DNA from: Obelidium mucronatum
Lineage: Eukaryota; Chytridiomycota; Chytridiomycetes; Chytridiales; Chytriomycetaceae
NCBI GenBank assembly: GCA_025765595.1
Contig: JAIVFH010000104.1
Location: 52,600-116,599, forward strand
Reading direction: 5' to 3'
Length of the DNA stretch: 64,000 nt
Position numbers and translations under genes: made by a program. The notes below the pieces were generated by a model. The model saw only the letters and a list, made by a program, of their open reading frames with translations. It did not search any database and was not told the origin of the DNA. This document shows positions 1-9,700 of this stretch, one piece after another (within the stretch, counting starts at the first letter, position 1; each line of letters opens with the position of its first letter).

Positions 1-1247
1 GCAGCTTTTCCATTGAAAAGGTATTGAACCAATCCTTGAGTGACAATGGCTGCTACTGTTGAATCATCTACAATAGGATGGAAGCTGCACGTTCCTTCCC
101 CCTTTTGCTCCTTCATTTTTTCCCTTACGCTATCCTTCCAATGGTGCCTGAGGGGAAACATCCCGCTTGCTGGATTTGATAGCACGAATATAAAATCGGC
201 TATGGCAGCTTCAATCGACATTTTCTTGTCAACAACCGCATCCAAGAGAAATGCGACAAAACAAGCACGTCCAAGGAACAACTTGTTGAACGTTACAGAT
301 TCAACAATGTGCAAGATTTCTTCTTTGGAAAACACATCCGGGCTGAGCATCTGTCGAATAAACGTTTCGGCTTGTGCCGCATTCAAGGGCTTTAGATTCG
401 AAATCAGGCTGAACCCATGAACTACCCCACTCTGGAATGCTGCAGATCTCACCATTTCTCTCATAAAGTCAATGTTGATTGCGGTTCCAGAGATGATAAA
501 ATTCCGGAAATGGAGTTTTGATTCAAACACAAGTGGAGAAAAGAAGGGTCTCCCAGTTGTTGTACTTGTTGAGAAGATACATCCACCCAAGAGAGAACGG
601 TGAATGTCGTCGATAACCAAGAAATCAAAGGCCCCCTTCATTCCTTTCAGTTGCCTTCCAACTTGAGAAGTGTGGTGTTTGGTGGCCAAGAGTTCAAACA
701 GCACACGGAATATATCCACGCCTCCGAAAAATTCCCGTGGATGGAGTTGCGCTACCAGGATCTGATCAGGTCTGGTGTACCCGTGGTCCATCAAGTATCC
801 ACACACAAAAGCTCGGACAAAGTACAGCAACTCAATCAAGTATGTTGTTCGGTGTGGAGACGCATGGCACAGGTCACGACACCTTCCCATGTCGCCGGAC
901 CCGAGATCCCAGACTTGCCGCGCAGTGACAAAATAGAAACCGTGCTTAATAGTCAAGAGCTCCAAAAGCTGTCTGGTTTTGCCGGATCCCGATGGAGAGA
1001 AGAGGACTTTTATATCATTGGCTCCGTCGAGTGTATAATCCGTTCTTCTGTCAATCAGGAAGCTCTCTAAGCAGTTGTTGCGGAACTGTGCAGAGTACGG
1101 GCGGTCGAGCCGGAATGGGGCAAGTTGATTCATCTTGAAGTGGAGGAGCTTGATGGCATCTTGGGTAATACATAGATTGAGGCGGTTCTCGAATACAAAT
1201 TCTTGGCTAGAGGTTTGAAAAAGTGGCTTTGGTGCAGCAGGCGTCAT
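1..1247 (-). CDS. Crinkler-type P-loop NTPase, 3' end outside the window
   Basis: The minus strand is open from ATG 1247 to the left edge, about 415 codons without a stop, so the gene is cut by the window. Seen: a Walker A motif SPSGSGKT at about residues 84-91, followed by a helix and the phrase KHGFYFVTAR, then a hydrophobic strand ending FLVIDDIH at about 209-216, which fits Walker B. The combination GKTR..LELL..GFYF resembles the NTPase module of Crinkler (CRN)/RHS-like proteins known from oomycetes, chytrids and Glomeromycota; that assignment comes from pattern memory. No secretion signal is visible at the N-terminus. A detached Crinkler-type nuclease domain lies just upstream on the same strand, in the reverse of the usual NTPase-then-nuclease order, so it is probably the end of another copy. 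Other STAND or AAA ATPase families are possible. Confidence 0.6.
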   Translation of the reverse strand, partial: MTPAAPKPLFQTSSQEFVFENRLNLCITQDAIKLLHFKMNQLAPFRLDRPYSAQFRNNCLESFLIDRRTDYTLDGANDIKVLFSPSGSGKTRQLLELLTIKHGFYFVTARQVWDLGSGDMGRCRDLCHASPHRTTYLIELLYFVRAFVCGYLMDHGYTRPDQILVAQLHPREFFGGVDIFRVLFELLATKHHTSQVGRQLKGMKGAFDFLVIDDIHRSLLGGCIFSTSTTTGRPFFSPLVFESKLHFRNFIISGTAINIDFMREMVRSAAFQSGVVHGFSLISNLKPLNAAQAETFIRQMLSPDVFSKEEILHIVESVTFNKLFLGRACFVAFLLDAVVDKKMSIEAAIADFIFVLSNPASGMFPLRHHWKDSVREKMKEQKGEGTCSFHPIVDDSTVAAIVTQGLVQYLFNGKA

Positions 1248-1386
1248 GGCTGCAGTTCTGATGTTGCTCTCGTTTTTTGGGGACGAAAAAACAAAGGAAA
1301 AAACTTTTCAATAGTAATAAGCTGTTTATTGATCAAGATTGATGTGAATTATGTTTTCCTGGGTCCCAAATACGCACTGGACACTC

Positions 1387-1734
1387 TCAAACGAGCCTTC
1401 CTTGAAAAACACAGTTATTCTGTTTGAATGATTTCGGACATTTGTCGGTTGTCCTGATATCCACCACTACATAATCTGATACGCCCAGTTTAAAGTACTT
1501 TCCAGCTGGTGAAAATCTCAACAAATGCTCCCCAATTCCGTCACCATTAACCAATAATTCAATACCCCAGTGAAGGTCTCCATTCAAGTAAAAGTCAATC
1601 TCGCCAGGAACAGTTCCTGACCCAACTGAGTTTGAATCTGGATAAATCTTTGATAGCTCTGGACAAATTGAGCAATCCGCCCTTGTAAACCGAGCCAAAA
1701 ACAAATGCTGAAAAACCGGGATTTGATTATTCAT
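1387..1734 (-). pseudogene. Detached Crinkler/RHS-type nuclease domain (PD-(D/E)XK-like) fragment
   Basis: This is a 115-codon open frame on the minus strand. Its central part reads GEIDFYLNGDLHWGIELLVN and continues with GEHLLRFSP and DYVVVDIR. The pattern IDF..WGIELL..GD..EH..RF is the conserved core of the restriction-like nuclease at the C-terminus of many fungal Crinkler-like proteins, with the Asp and Glu of PD-(D/E)XK enzymes apparent. No NTPase domain precedes it: upstream, only about 100 bp separate it from the chitinase stop. It is therefore probably a 5'-truncated relic, or an exon whose upstream part was lost. The next Crinkler-like gene starts 140 bp downstream. A small functional protein cannot be excluded. 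Confidence 0.5.
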
Positions 1735-1833
1735 CTGATAGTTGAAATAGAAATGCGTATTTACTTCCTTAAACTTTTACATCCACAAACGTAGCGATAA
1801 GAAAAAAACAGCTGAAAAAGACACTCGTCTCTT

Positions 1834-3513
1834 TCAACACCCACGATTCTCTTCCGCCCATCCCACCAACTGATTCTGAAAACACTGAATCTTCCCAACC
1901 CGTTTGTAATCAATACCCCCACCTCCCAAACTCCAACACTCAATGAACCCATTAATCTTATACACACTCGCACCCATACTCACACCCGCACCTTGAAAAT
2001 GCGGCTGCACCGTACTCGTCCAAAACCACTGCACAACCTCCCAATTCGTATACTCATCATCACTCACCACATCCGGGTTCGTCACTATATCCGGTCTCCC
2101 CAAATAATCCGCCGCTTTCTGGTAATTGTCATGCCACGTGAGTTGAATGTACCCACGGCCGTAATACCACCCGTACGCGCATCCACCGTATTGACACGCC
2201 CATTCTTTGGTTTGTGTGAATCCGCCGGATTCGTGTGCGAGGTTTCCTAGGAGGATCGCGAGTTCTTGGAGACCGCCGGGGAGCGGGGATGTGAACCCGC
2301 GAACGACTGAGTCGTACATTTCGGAGTGGCCTGTGCAGATTTGGACGGCGGTGTCGAATTTTTGTTTGTCGATGAGGGAGGATATTGTTCCAGGGCGGTT
2401 GGATGGTGGGGGTGGTGGGGGTGGTGGAGGGGGTGGTGATGGGGATGGTTCTTGAGTTGTGGTGGTTGTGGTGGTTGTCGTTGTACTTGTTGTTGTTGAA
2501 GTTGTGGTTGTTGATGTCGTCGTCGTTGTTGTTGTCGGCTGGGTTGTAGTAGACGACACGTCGGATGTAAAGGTTGTAGAACTAGGGAATAATGATGCAG
2601 AAACTAAAGATGTACAAGACGGAGATGATACGGTTACGCGTCGCGTGGTTCGAGATACACTGTTGCCAGAGGAAACAGTTCTTGATGGACGGCTAGAAGA
2701 TGTTCCATCAATAGGGATTGGTAGCATGTCTGATTCATTGTTTGGAGAGTCCAAAGAATCAGTTTGTACAGCTTCTGGCACAATTTCATTTTCATTGCCA
2801 CCGTTTTCATTGGGTATGATATCGCCGTTGCTGCTCAAATCAGTTCTGCCACTGCCACTGCCATACCCGACTGCTTTCTTTTTGATGATCCAAACAACGA
2901 TTCCAAGCACAACGAGAAACAAGAACAATGCAATCAGGATGTAGGTCCATTTCTTTTTTCGATTCAGTTTCTTCATGTGTAATACTGAATCATCATCATC
3001 GACATCCGAGTCGTGATTGGCGCGCAGAGTGTCCATACGTGGATCCATAAAGAACGATCTCCTTGCGCCCATCCTGCGTTCCGCGCGCTCCAGGATTCTA
3101 ATCTCCGACCGCGAATCGTCAGTGACTTCAGCGTACTTTGCCTTGTGGCGAGTCTTTGTCTCTGCCGTCGACGCCAGAAAGCGGCCCTTGTCGCCTGCCG
3201 AAGAAGACGCACAGACTTCGTCGACATCGCCGAGCAGCGCCTCGAAGCGCTTGCTCGAACTCGAAGCGTAAGAGCGCAGCACATCCTCGCAGTCATCGTA
3301 GTCTTTGTTCTTTTCGTCGCTGAAGTCGTTGAAATCGTACGAAGCAACGAGTCGGCGCAGCTCGATGTCGTCTCGCTGTTCTTGTTGTTCTTCTTCAATT
3401 TCTTGTCGATCAGAAAACAGAAACGACCAGCGGCTCGACACTCTCATAGACTGTGACTGCGACGCCCACGAAAACCGCGGCAGAAAGACGGTCGAGCGCC
3501 GCCTGGCTTCCAT
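1834..3513 (-). CDS. Type II membrane-anchored GH19 chitinase
   Basis: The product is 559 residues: a charged cytoplasmic N-terminus, a transmembrane helix at about 191-210 (YILIALFLFLVVLGIVVWII flanked by Lys/Arg), a Ser/Thr-rich stalk with a long Thr tract, a poly-Pro tract, then a GH19 domain over the last 190 residues. GH19 chitinases hydrolyse beta-1,4-linked GlcNAc. The domain keeps LAHESGGF with the predicted general acid Glu, a second acidic residue in KEWAC, and YYGRGYIQLTW, the family signature. The topology puts the enzyme outside the cell. I chose ATG 3513 over the in-frame ATG at 3591 because the earlier start overlaps the APH-1 stop and because MEARRRSTVFLPRF aligns with the N-terminus of the paralogue at 34284. 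No intron is visible. Wall remodelling or attack on other chitinous material are both possible roles. Confidence 0.8.
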   Translation of the reverse strand: MEARRRSTVFLPRFSWASQSQSMRVSSRWSFLFSDRQEIEEEQQEQRDDIELRRLVASYDFNDFSDEKNKDYDDCEDVLRSYASSSSKRFEALLGDVDEVCASSSAGDKGRFLASTAETKTRHKAKYAEVTDDSRSEIRILERAERRMGARRSFFMDPRMDTLRANHDSDVDDDDSVLHMKKLNRKKKWTYILIALFLFLVVLGIVVWIIKKKAVGYGSGSGRTDLSSNGDIIPNENGGNENEIVPEAVQTDSLDSPNNESDMLPIPIDGTSSSRPSRTVSSGNSVSRTTRRVTVSSPSCTSLVSASLFPSSTTFTSDVSSTTTQPTTTTTTTSTTTTSTTTSTTTTTTTTTTQEPSPSPPPPPPPPPPPSNRPGTISSLIDKQKFDTAVQICTGHSEMYDSVVRGFTSPLPGGLQELAILLGNLAHESGGFTQTKEWACQYGGCAYGWYYGRGYIQLTWHDNYQKAADYLGRPDIVTNPDVVSDDEYTNWEVVQWFWTSTVQPHFQGAGVSMGASVYKINGFIECWSLGGGGIDYKRVGKIQCFQNQLVGWAEENRGC

Positions 3514-3587
3514 TTGTGTTTTTTGTTCCTTTTTTTCTGCTTCGGCGCTCCTCTTCAATTTGTTTATTGATGAAAAAATGAAACTCA

Positions 3588-4657
3588 TCATTCAAGCTTC
3601 TTTTGCCGAACGACAACAGTGCCGAAACAGAGTCCCAGGTTGAGAGACAGCACAAGCACAAGCGTCAGCAGCGAATACCAACACCCGCCAGATAAAGTGG
3701 ATGGAATCAACGTTGTCTGTGAGAGTGTGTGCCCGTTGATCAGTTACTAAACTAACTGAAAACGCGAAGAAAAAACAACATACACTGTACGATGCTCCAA
3801 AATGTGACACCAAAACATATGGCACTTGCCAGTACGATTTCCTCCACAAGGAGTCAAACGCCAAGACTCCCCACGTTGTATGAAGAAAGATGAACAAACA
3901 CGTTGTTAAAGCTATCGGAATTCTGTGGTGGTTAGCGATAGGTCTTCCCGACATACCCACACTCAACATAATATACCTGAAATAAAGAACATATCATGAG
4001 ATGGACACGAGTTGCAGTAAATCATTCCAGGATTCGATGAATTCGCTAGCTGCGTAACAAACATGACGAGGCCAGACATGATTCCATATCCAAGTCCACT
4101 TGCTGTTGTTTGGTGTAATCTGTCAGAATATGTGTTTTCGTTCCGACTGCTTTTTGTTTCAAGCCACTCTCACCATAACTAAACTTTAATCGATTCAATG
4201 ACTGTGGCATTCCCGAGATTTTCGTCAATCCAATTTCAGGAATTCTGTAGAGTTATAGGACCGGTTTAGCATGCACAGTGGTTTCAACACAAATCAACCA
4301 CTCAACTTGATCAAATACCAAAACAAGACACGAAATAATTCTTGTAATGCGATCGATAGCCCCAGATTGAAAAATACATTGGATTTTGTTGTTGTTGAGG
4401 CTGCAAACCAGAATCCAGACGCCAAAAGCATAGAAAGCAGCCAAAAGAAGGCACTAAGAGGGGAGTTGTTTTTCATGTGGAAGTCATTGAATGTTGGGTC
4501 AGTTCACTTGTGATCCCCAATGTTCTATCCCAGCCTCCACCCACCTGCAGATCATTAGAATCGCTAGTTCACCACTGTGGTATGCCGTCACTGCAAAAGC
4601 TCCTGCTGCTGGTCCATACGCTGTAAACAAGTTCCCAAAGAATGAAGATGTTGGCAT
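3588..4657 (-). CDS. APH1: APH-1, gamma-secretase subunit
   Basis: Six exons (4657-4545, 4453-4307, 4244-4174, 4102-3977, 3911-3784, 3716-3588), all with GT..AG introns of 62-91 bp, join in frame to 237 residues; human APH-1 is about 257. APH-1 is the multi-pass scaffold of the gamma-secretase intramembrane protease with presenilin, nicastrin and PEN-2. Recognisable blocks in order are FFGNLFTAYGPA, SAFFWLLSMLLASG, ALQELFRVLFWYLIK, YASGLGYGIMSG with the helix-packing G-x-x-x-G run, then FISALTTCLFIFLHTTWGV with the conserved His, then FDSLWRKSYW and VLVSHFGAS. The last exon gives a further hydrophobic helix ending VVVRQKKLE. Several exon joins were chosen because they restore conserved family positions. 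No presenilin, nicastrin or PEN-2 gene is seen in this window. Confidence 0.85.
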
Positions 4658-4703
4658 TTGGATAGATCTATTTCTTTTTATTTTATTTCTCTATTTAAAA
4701 AAA
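4658..4703. promoter_or_regulatory. 46-bp gap between divergent APH1 and SEC13 starts
   Basis: The two predicted start codons face away from each other with only 46 bp between them, an A/T-rich stretch with poly-T and poly-A runs. Any promoter must be shared or lie inside the neighbouring gene. The SEC13 start rests on a three-nucleotide first coding exon, so the distance is provisional. Confidence 0.3.
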
Positions 4704-6278
4704 ATGGTTTAATTAGCTCAACGTCTCTCTGTCTTCAAATCTAACCAGATCCCTTGAGCAGACTGCCTCAGCTGCCACCCCTTCATCAGCCGTCAATTCA
4801 TTCGATACAAACCACGAAGACATAATTGTAAAATATCAACCTTTTCCTGATCGCTCATGAAAGGGACGTCAACTCAAAAAACAAACAACACATTCATAGC
4901 ACGATGCCCAACTGGACTACTACGGCCGCCGTCTAGCAACCTGCTCTTCAGACTCATTCATCAAAATCTTTGAAGTCGACAACGACTCACATCGACTCGT
5001 TGATACTCTGAAAGGGTAAGAACATGCAACTGCTGGATAAAACATGCCACGTTGCTAAAACAGCCCACAAAACAAACCAAAAAATTCCATAAAAAAACAT
5101 ACACAAACCATAATAGACACAACGGTCCTGTATGGCAAGTCGCTTGGTCTCACCCAAAGTTTGGCGCGGTTTTGGCTTCTTGTTCATATGATGCCAAAGT
5201 CTTTATTTGGAGAGAATACAATGGCGTTTGGAGTCGGGTTTTGGAACACGCTGATCATGTTTCGTCAGGTGAGTTTTTCTAGTCTGATATTTTTCGGAAA
5301 GGAGCGGGGATATGTTCGGATCGGGGAATGGAACGGCATTTTCTTTGGACTCGTCAAAGTGGTGTAGTGTTTGTTGTGAGTGGGATGGGATGGGCGACCC
5401 TTCTTGGACGAATCGAGAAACCTGTACTTATACCCAAACTCCCCGCATTAGTCAACTCTATTTCCTGGGCCCCTCATGAATACGGCCTCGTTCTCGCTTG
5501 TGCTTCATCAGACGGAAAGATTACTGTAATCACTTGCAAAGGTAAAAAAAAAAAAAAAAAAAAAAAGAACAAACAGAAACCTTTTTTAAAGGCTAATATC
5601 GGGATGTTTTTTTTTAAAAGAGGACGGAGCTTGGGATACTCAAACAATCCACGCACACGCGATCGGTGTCAATTCAGTGACTTGGGCGCCTGCCGTTGTT
5701 TCCGGAAGTTTAACAACGACAACCGGTTCCACTGCAACTGCGGGACCAAAGCGATTGGCGAGCGCTGGATGCGATAATTTGATCAAGATTTGGAGGTTGG
5801 TTTTTTTGTTGGTTGGTTGTTCTTGATTTATTTTTTGGGGGGGTTGCTTATGGCATTCTCTTTTCAGAGAGGATGAAAATGGATCATGGAAAGAGGAAGA
5901 AACATTACAAGGCCACTCTGATTGGGTTCGAGATGTCTCGTGGGCGCCTAGCATTGGACTTCCAACAAGTTATTTGGCTAGTTGCTCTCAAGTAAGTGAT
6001 CAATTGCTTATTTGGTGCGCATTTCATTTAATTAACTCCAAACCCCTCACAACCAACAGGACAAGACAGTCCAAATTTGGACACAAGATGCAGCAACCTT
6101 GAAATGGGCGCGAAAGCCATTGAAGGCGGAACCGTTCGGCGATGTCGTATGGAGAGTCAGTTGGTCAACTGCAGGCAACATTTTGGCCGTTAGTTGTGGA
6201 GACAACAAAGTGAGCATGTGGAAAGAGAACTTGGAGGGCGAGTTTAACCAGATTGGGGAGGCGAATGAAGGGATGTGA
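4704..6278 (+). CDS. SEC13: SEC13, WD40 protein of COPII coat and nuclear pore
   Basis: The model joins 4704-4706, 4762-4827, 4900-5015, 5117-5268, 5452-5541, 5621-5795, 5868-5991 and 6060-6278, giving 314 residues, close to the family length. SEC13 is a six-bladed propeller pairing with SEC31 in COPII vesicles and with the Y-complex of the nuclear pore. Diagnostic blocks are [51 protein letters not shown] text, [54 protein letters not shown] and [17 protein letters not shown]. Exons from 4762 on are well supported by homology. The first exon (ATG only, then a GTTTAA donor and a GAGCAG acceptor) is the weakest part. One intron begins with GTAAA followed by an A run of about 20 bases. Confidence 0.9.
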
Positions 6279-6629
6279 AGCGGTTTGAGATGAAACACAT
6301 TTCAAATAATTAAGCGGGGGAGACTCGAAATATTTGTATGGGCTAAAATCAGCCTAATATAACCTTTTTTTTGTTGGTGTTGCTTTTTTTTGGTCGCTGC
6401 TGATTACCTTTGCTTGTTTGGGGCAAGCTGAGGTATGATATTACTAATTATAGCGCTCGTTAAGCACCAAGGTCACGACTATGACACAAAAAAGACGGCA
6501 AAAGTCCTCACAGCGACTCAGTCTAATCTATAATTTTGGACGGACTTGTTGTGCGCATTGGCTTGATGGTCTTATATTTAGGTCTGAAAAGTTGTAAAGA
6601 AAAACTGGAAATAGGTACAGATAAAGCGC

Positions 6630-8003
6630 ATGGATACCTCCACCCTGCCCGACCGGCCAATGACCGACCTCGACACGCCCGAAGTGATGGACGCCGTCAA
6701 GTCCCTGCTGTCTCTGTGCGACTCGGGCGAGTCTTCAGCTTCTGGCTACACTTACTTGTACCAACACAGCCCGCCACGACTTCCGCACCACAGCCAGCAG
6801 CAGCCTCTAAACGCCCAGCACAACTTTATCGCTCAGCCAGCTGACTCAAATCCCACTTACACCACCCTGCCGCTTCTTGAACTTCCAACACAGTCTCAAT
6901 CAGTTCAAGACACCAATGGAGTTCAAGAGTCATTAGCATCATGGCCCAAGCCCCAACCCCTCCCATCTTCTCCTTTCACTTCTTTTCGCTCATTACACGC
7001 AACAACAAACTCCGAACCAAAAATGCCGTCTTTTGAGCAGCTCCTCAGCAGCAGTGGTGGTGGTGGTGGTGCTGGTGGCCGCAGTAATGCAGCAAAATCT
7101 AAACCAGCAATGCCATGCCCAAACCCATCATGCCAAGAAATCTTCACTTCCTACGCCGCTGTAATCCGCCACTGCATGGACTTTTGTTATGCAACAGTCC
7201 ATATGACAGACGCAAGAGGAAACTACGGAATCTGTCCAATCCACGTGCCACTCCCTCCCACCACCGCCGCCGACTCCACCACCCCGTCAACAACAACAAC
7301 AATGATCCAATGTGGCAAAAAATTCACCGGCAACAACTGGAAAGTAAACCTCGTAACCCACTTCAAAACACACGACAAGAACCGCGAAAAAGAATACACA
7401 TGCGGAGACTGCGGCAAACAGTACAGGAACGAAAAAAGTCTTGCGAATCATGCCAAGGAGCATGCGGGTGGGATTTTCCCGTGCACAACGTGTGGGATCG
7501 GGTTCCCGACAAAAGTGCGAAGGGATCGGCATGTTGCTGTGCAGCATCGGGAACAGAAAAGAAGTAAAAGAGGAGCAGGAGGAGGAAAGGATTCTGCAAA
7601 GGTGAAGGAGGAGGCTGATGATTTGATGGAATTGGAGGATGAAGGTGTGGATTATTCTAAAGTGTTGACGGGGGATTATCCGCAAGTTTATTCAGCACCA
7701 GGCTCAAGGGGTGAGCGAAGGTCTTCGCTGCGTGGTGGCGGTGGTGGTGTTGGTTATGCTGAGGGTGTCGGACTACAGTATTCCGGGCACCAACCACCAC
7801 CACCACCCCAATATTCAGGAAATTTCCAGGAGAATATGCATAGCGAGGGACAGCAGCATCAGTGGAGCCATCACCACAGTCAATTCGACCACCAGGATGG
7901 GCAAAATCTTCAACACGAACCTCTGCGCCATGAAAAACAGAACGAGTCAGTTATTGCGGCTCCAATAATCGCGTCCTCTTTCAACCCTACCACACAGAAA
8001 TGA
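6630..8003 (+). CDS. C2H2 zinc-finger protein, putative transcription factor
   Basis: This is a single uninterrupted frame of 457 residues starting at ATG 6630. The first 160 residues are Ser/Pro/Gln-rich and look disordered. Zinc-binding motifs follow: an irregular C..C..H..C-type finger at about 161-190 (CPNPSCQEIF), another spaced C..C..H..H arrangement interrupted by a Thr/Pro loop at about 200-245, and two classical fingers at about 256-279 (CGDCGKQYRNEKSLANH) and 283-307 (CTTCGIGFPTKVRRDRH). A basic KRSKRGAGGG stretch after the last finger could be a nuclear localisation signal. The C-terminus is His/Gln-rich. DNA binding is inferred from the fingers; no orthologue is recognised. Confidence 0.75.
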   Translation: MDTSTLPDRPMTDLDTPEVMDAVKSLLSLCDSGESSASGYTYLYQHSPPRLPHHSQQQPLNAQHNFIAQPADSNPTYTTLPLLELPTQSQSVQDTNGVQESLASWPKPQPLPSSPFTSFRSLHATTNSEPKMPSFEQLLSSSGGGGGAGGRSNAAKSKPAMPCPNPSCQEIFTSYAAVIRHCMDFCYATVHMTDARGNYGICPIHVPLPPTTAADSTTPSTTTTMIQCGKKFTGNNWKVNLVTHFKTHDKNREKEYTCGDCGKQYRNEKSLANHAKEHAGGIFPCTTCGIGFPTKVRRDRHVAVQHREQKRSKRGAGGGKDSAKVKEEADDLMELEDEGVDYSKVLTGDYPQVYSAPGSRGERRSSLRGGGGGVGYAEGVGLQYSGHQPPPPPQYSGNFQENMHSEGQQHQWSHHHSQFDHQDGQNLQHEPLRHEKQNESVIAAPIIASSFNPTTQK

Positions 8004-9700
8004 GAATACACTTCTTTCTTTTTTTTTTCAACGGGTTTAATTATATTCAACACTGTAAATAAAGTGAAGCAACGCAGGAAATCACGCTTATAATGTTTAA
8101 TACCGGATATGTGCTTTTTTTGAACTGATGGATGCTACCAAGATGTGGGTGGGTCACCCCTCTCGCTTACAAAAAAAATAAATGCCAACTGATCCATTTT
8201 ACCCTTATACTATATGATACGCAAAACTCTTCATATTCGACAGTGTAAAAAGTGAGGCTGTTGTATTAGGTTTTATTTTTAGAAAAAAGTTTGAAAATAG
8301 ATCGATAGAAAAACATAAATACCTATACCCAATACTCTCGTATCCTTCACCCAACCCATCAAGAACGCAGATAGTATGATTTAAGACAGATAATGTGAAG
8401 CCTGAGATACCCAACTGGCATGGTAAGGCTTTAGTCCATCAACCCGCAGGTGTATTACAACTCACTTGTCTTCTCCAGAAGCGGCAATCCCTCACAGAAA
8501 TACATGCCAAAATTTCTGTAAAAAACAATGGCCATCGCATTTAAGAATATCATAACTGAACTCATAGCCGAGCGGTACGCTTTACGGATGACCCGGATCG
8601 TCAATAACCCAACAAGTTCAACGTCAGACTGGATATCAATAAATCCCGTTCTTATTCAATCTATTGAGTCAGAAATAATACTCGCGGGTCTTGAAGAGAG
8701 CAAATAATTATTCAATTCGGCAGCTCTAATTCTTGAACGAATTGAAGCTTCAGATTAATTCCTCACGAATAGCCCGCGAAATATCAAAGCTATCGGTATT
8801 TGCCTATCAGAGGAGTCAATTATTTAACCTGGAGGGGCGAATTATTCCCACTGTTTGTTCCGTCTCGAAGTCCAAAGTCCAGCTCCTCCCTGCAACTCAG
8901 AAACGGCTTTGGAATGCAAATGCAAAGATATTCAGTGGTATTTAGGAACCACCAGAAGCTGCCACTGATAATACTGCGTCCGAATGAAATCCAACAGTTT
9001 GTCAGCAACACCACACCTTTAGTGATGAAAAACCAGGAATCAAAGCTCCAACAAAACAAATGAATCAGCATTTCAAAGCTCATCGATACAGAAAAAAATA
9101 TCAGCATGTCGCTCATCTGTTTGTTCAAAAAGCGAGGCCGAAACAAAACACATTGAAACACTTCCACCTTGACTTTCTGGGCCAACGGAACGTGTTTTCT
9201 TGCTGGAATTTTACCGCAGCTCTTGAATAGCTCAAATAAACAGAAGTCGCAAGCGCTGGCTCATTCTTTTTGGATCCAATTTGGGAGTTCGTTGGTGTTG
9301 GTTGGCTTTTAAGATGGATAAAAATTTACTCAGAAAAAAGGAATCCCTGTGACGGTAAGAGTTTCATCTTTCCCATCCTTCTATCGCGGAGTTTCCTCTG
9401 TTCTCTTGTGCCTCTATTCGACAAACGGGGACGCGTGTTATAACACTGTTGTTGCTGGGAACCATGTTTAAACTGTAGCACCATTTTACCCCTATCTTTT
9501 TTTCAATACGCTCTGTTTTGCTCCTTTCGATCTCAGTGTGTACAACAGTGGATCCTGCTAGCGTCGGATTCTTTCTCCTCCCCAAATTATATTCTCTTAT
9601 CGAAGACGTGTTCCCTCATCTGCAGTCCTATCAGTGATTTACAATTGTGGAGATCACTAACTGGGAGGAAAATTCTTTTCTTTTTACAGTTAAAATCAAA
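8004..9700. other. 1.7-kb stretch with no recognised gene
   Basis: The region is A/T-rich with short runs of T and A. The longest frame is 121 codons on the minus strand (9185-8820), hydrophobic and without a known motif. Short plus-strand frames at 8733-9063 overlap it. None shows a domain, convincing splice pattern or repeat. I see no tRNA or other structured RNA. Confidence 0.5.

Noticed and set aside
2459..2944. Plus-strand frame with a long Val run
   Set aside because: It is the antisense of the Thr-rich stalk of the GH19 chitinase.
3588..3591. ATGA overlap of the APH1 stop with a chitinase start, looking like a bacterial-style gene pair
   Set aside because: The paralogue aligns from the later ATG at 3513, which leaves a normal 75-bp spacer.
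8555..8640. tRNA-like CCGAGCGGTACGC text
   Set aside because: No acceptor stem, anticodon arm or T-arm can be drawn.
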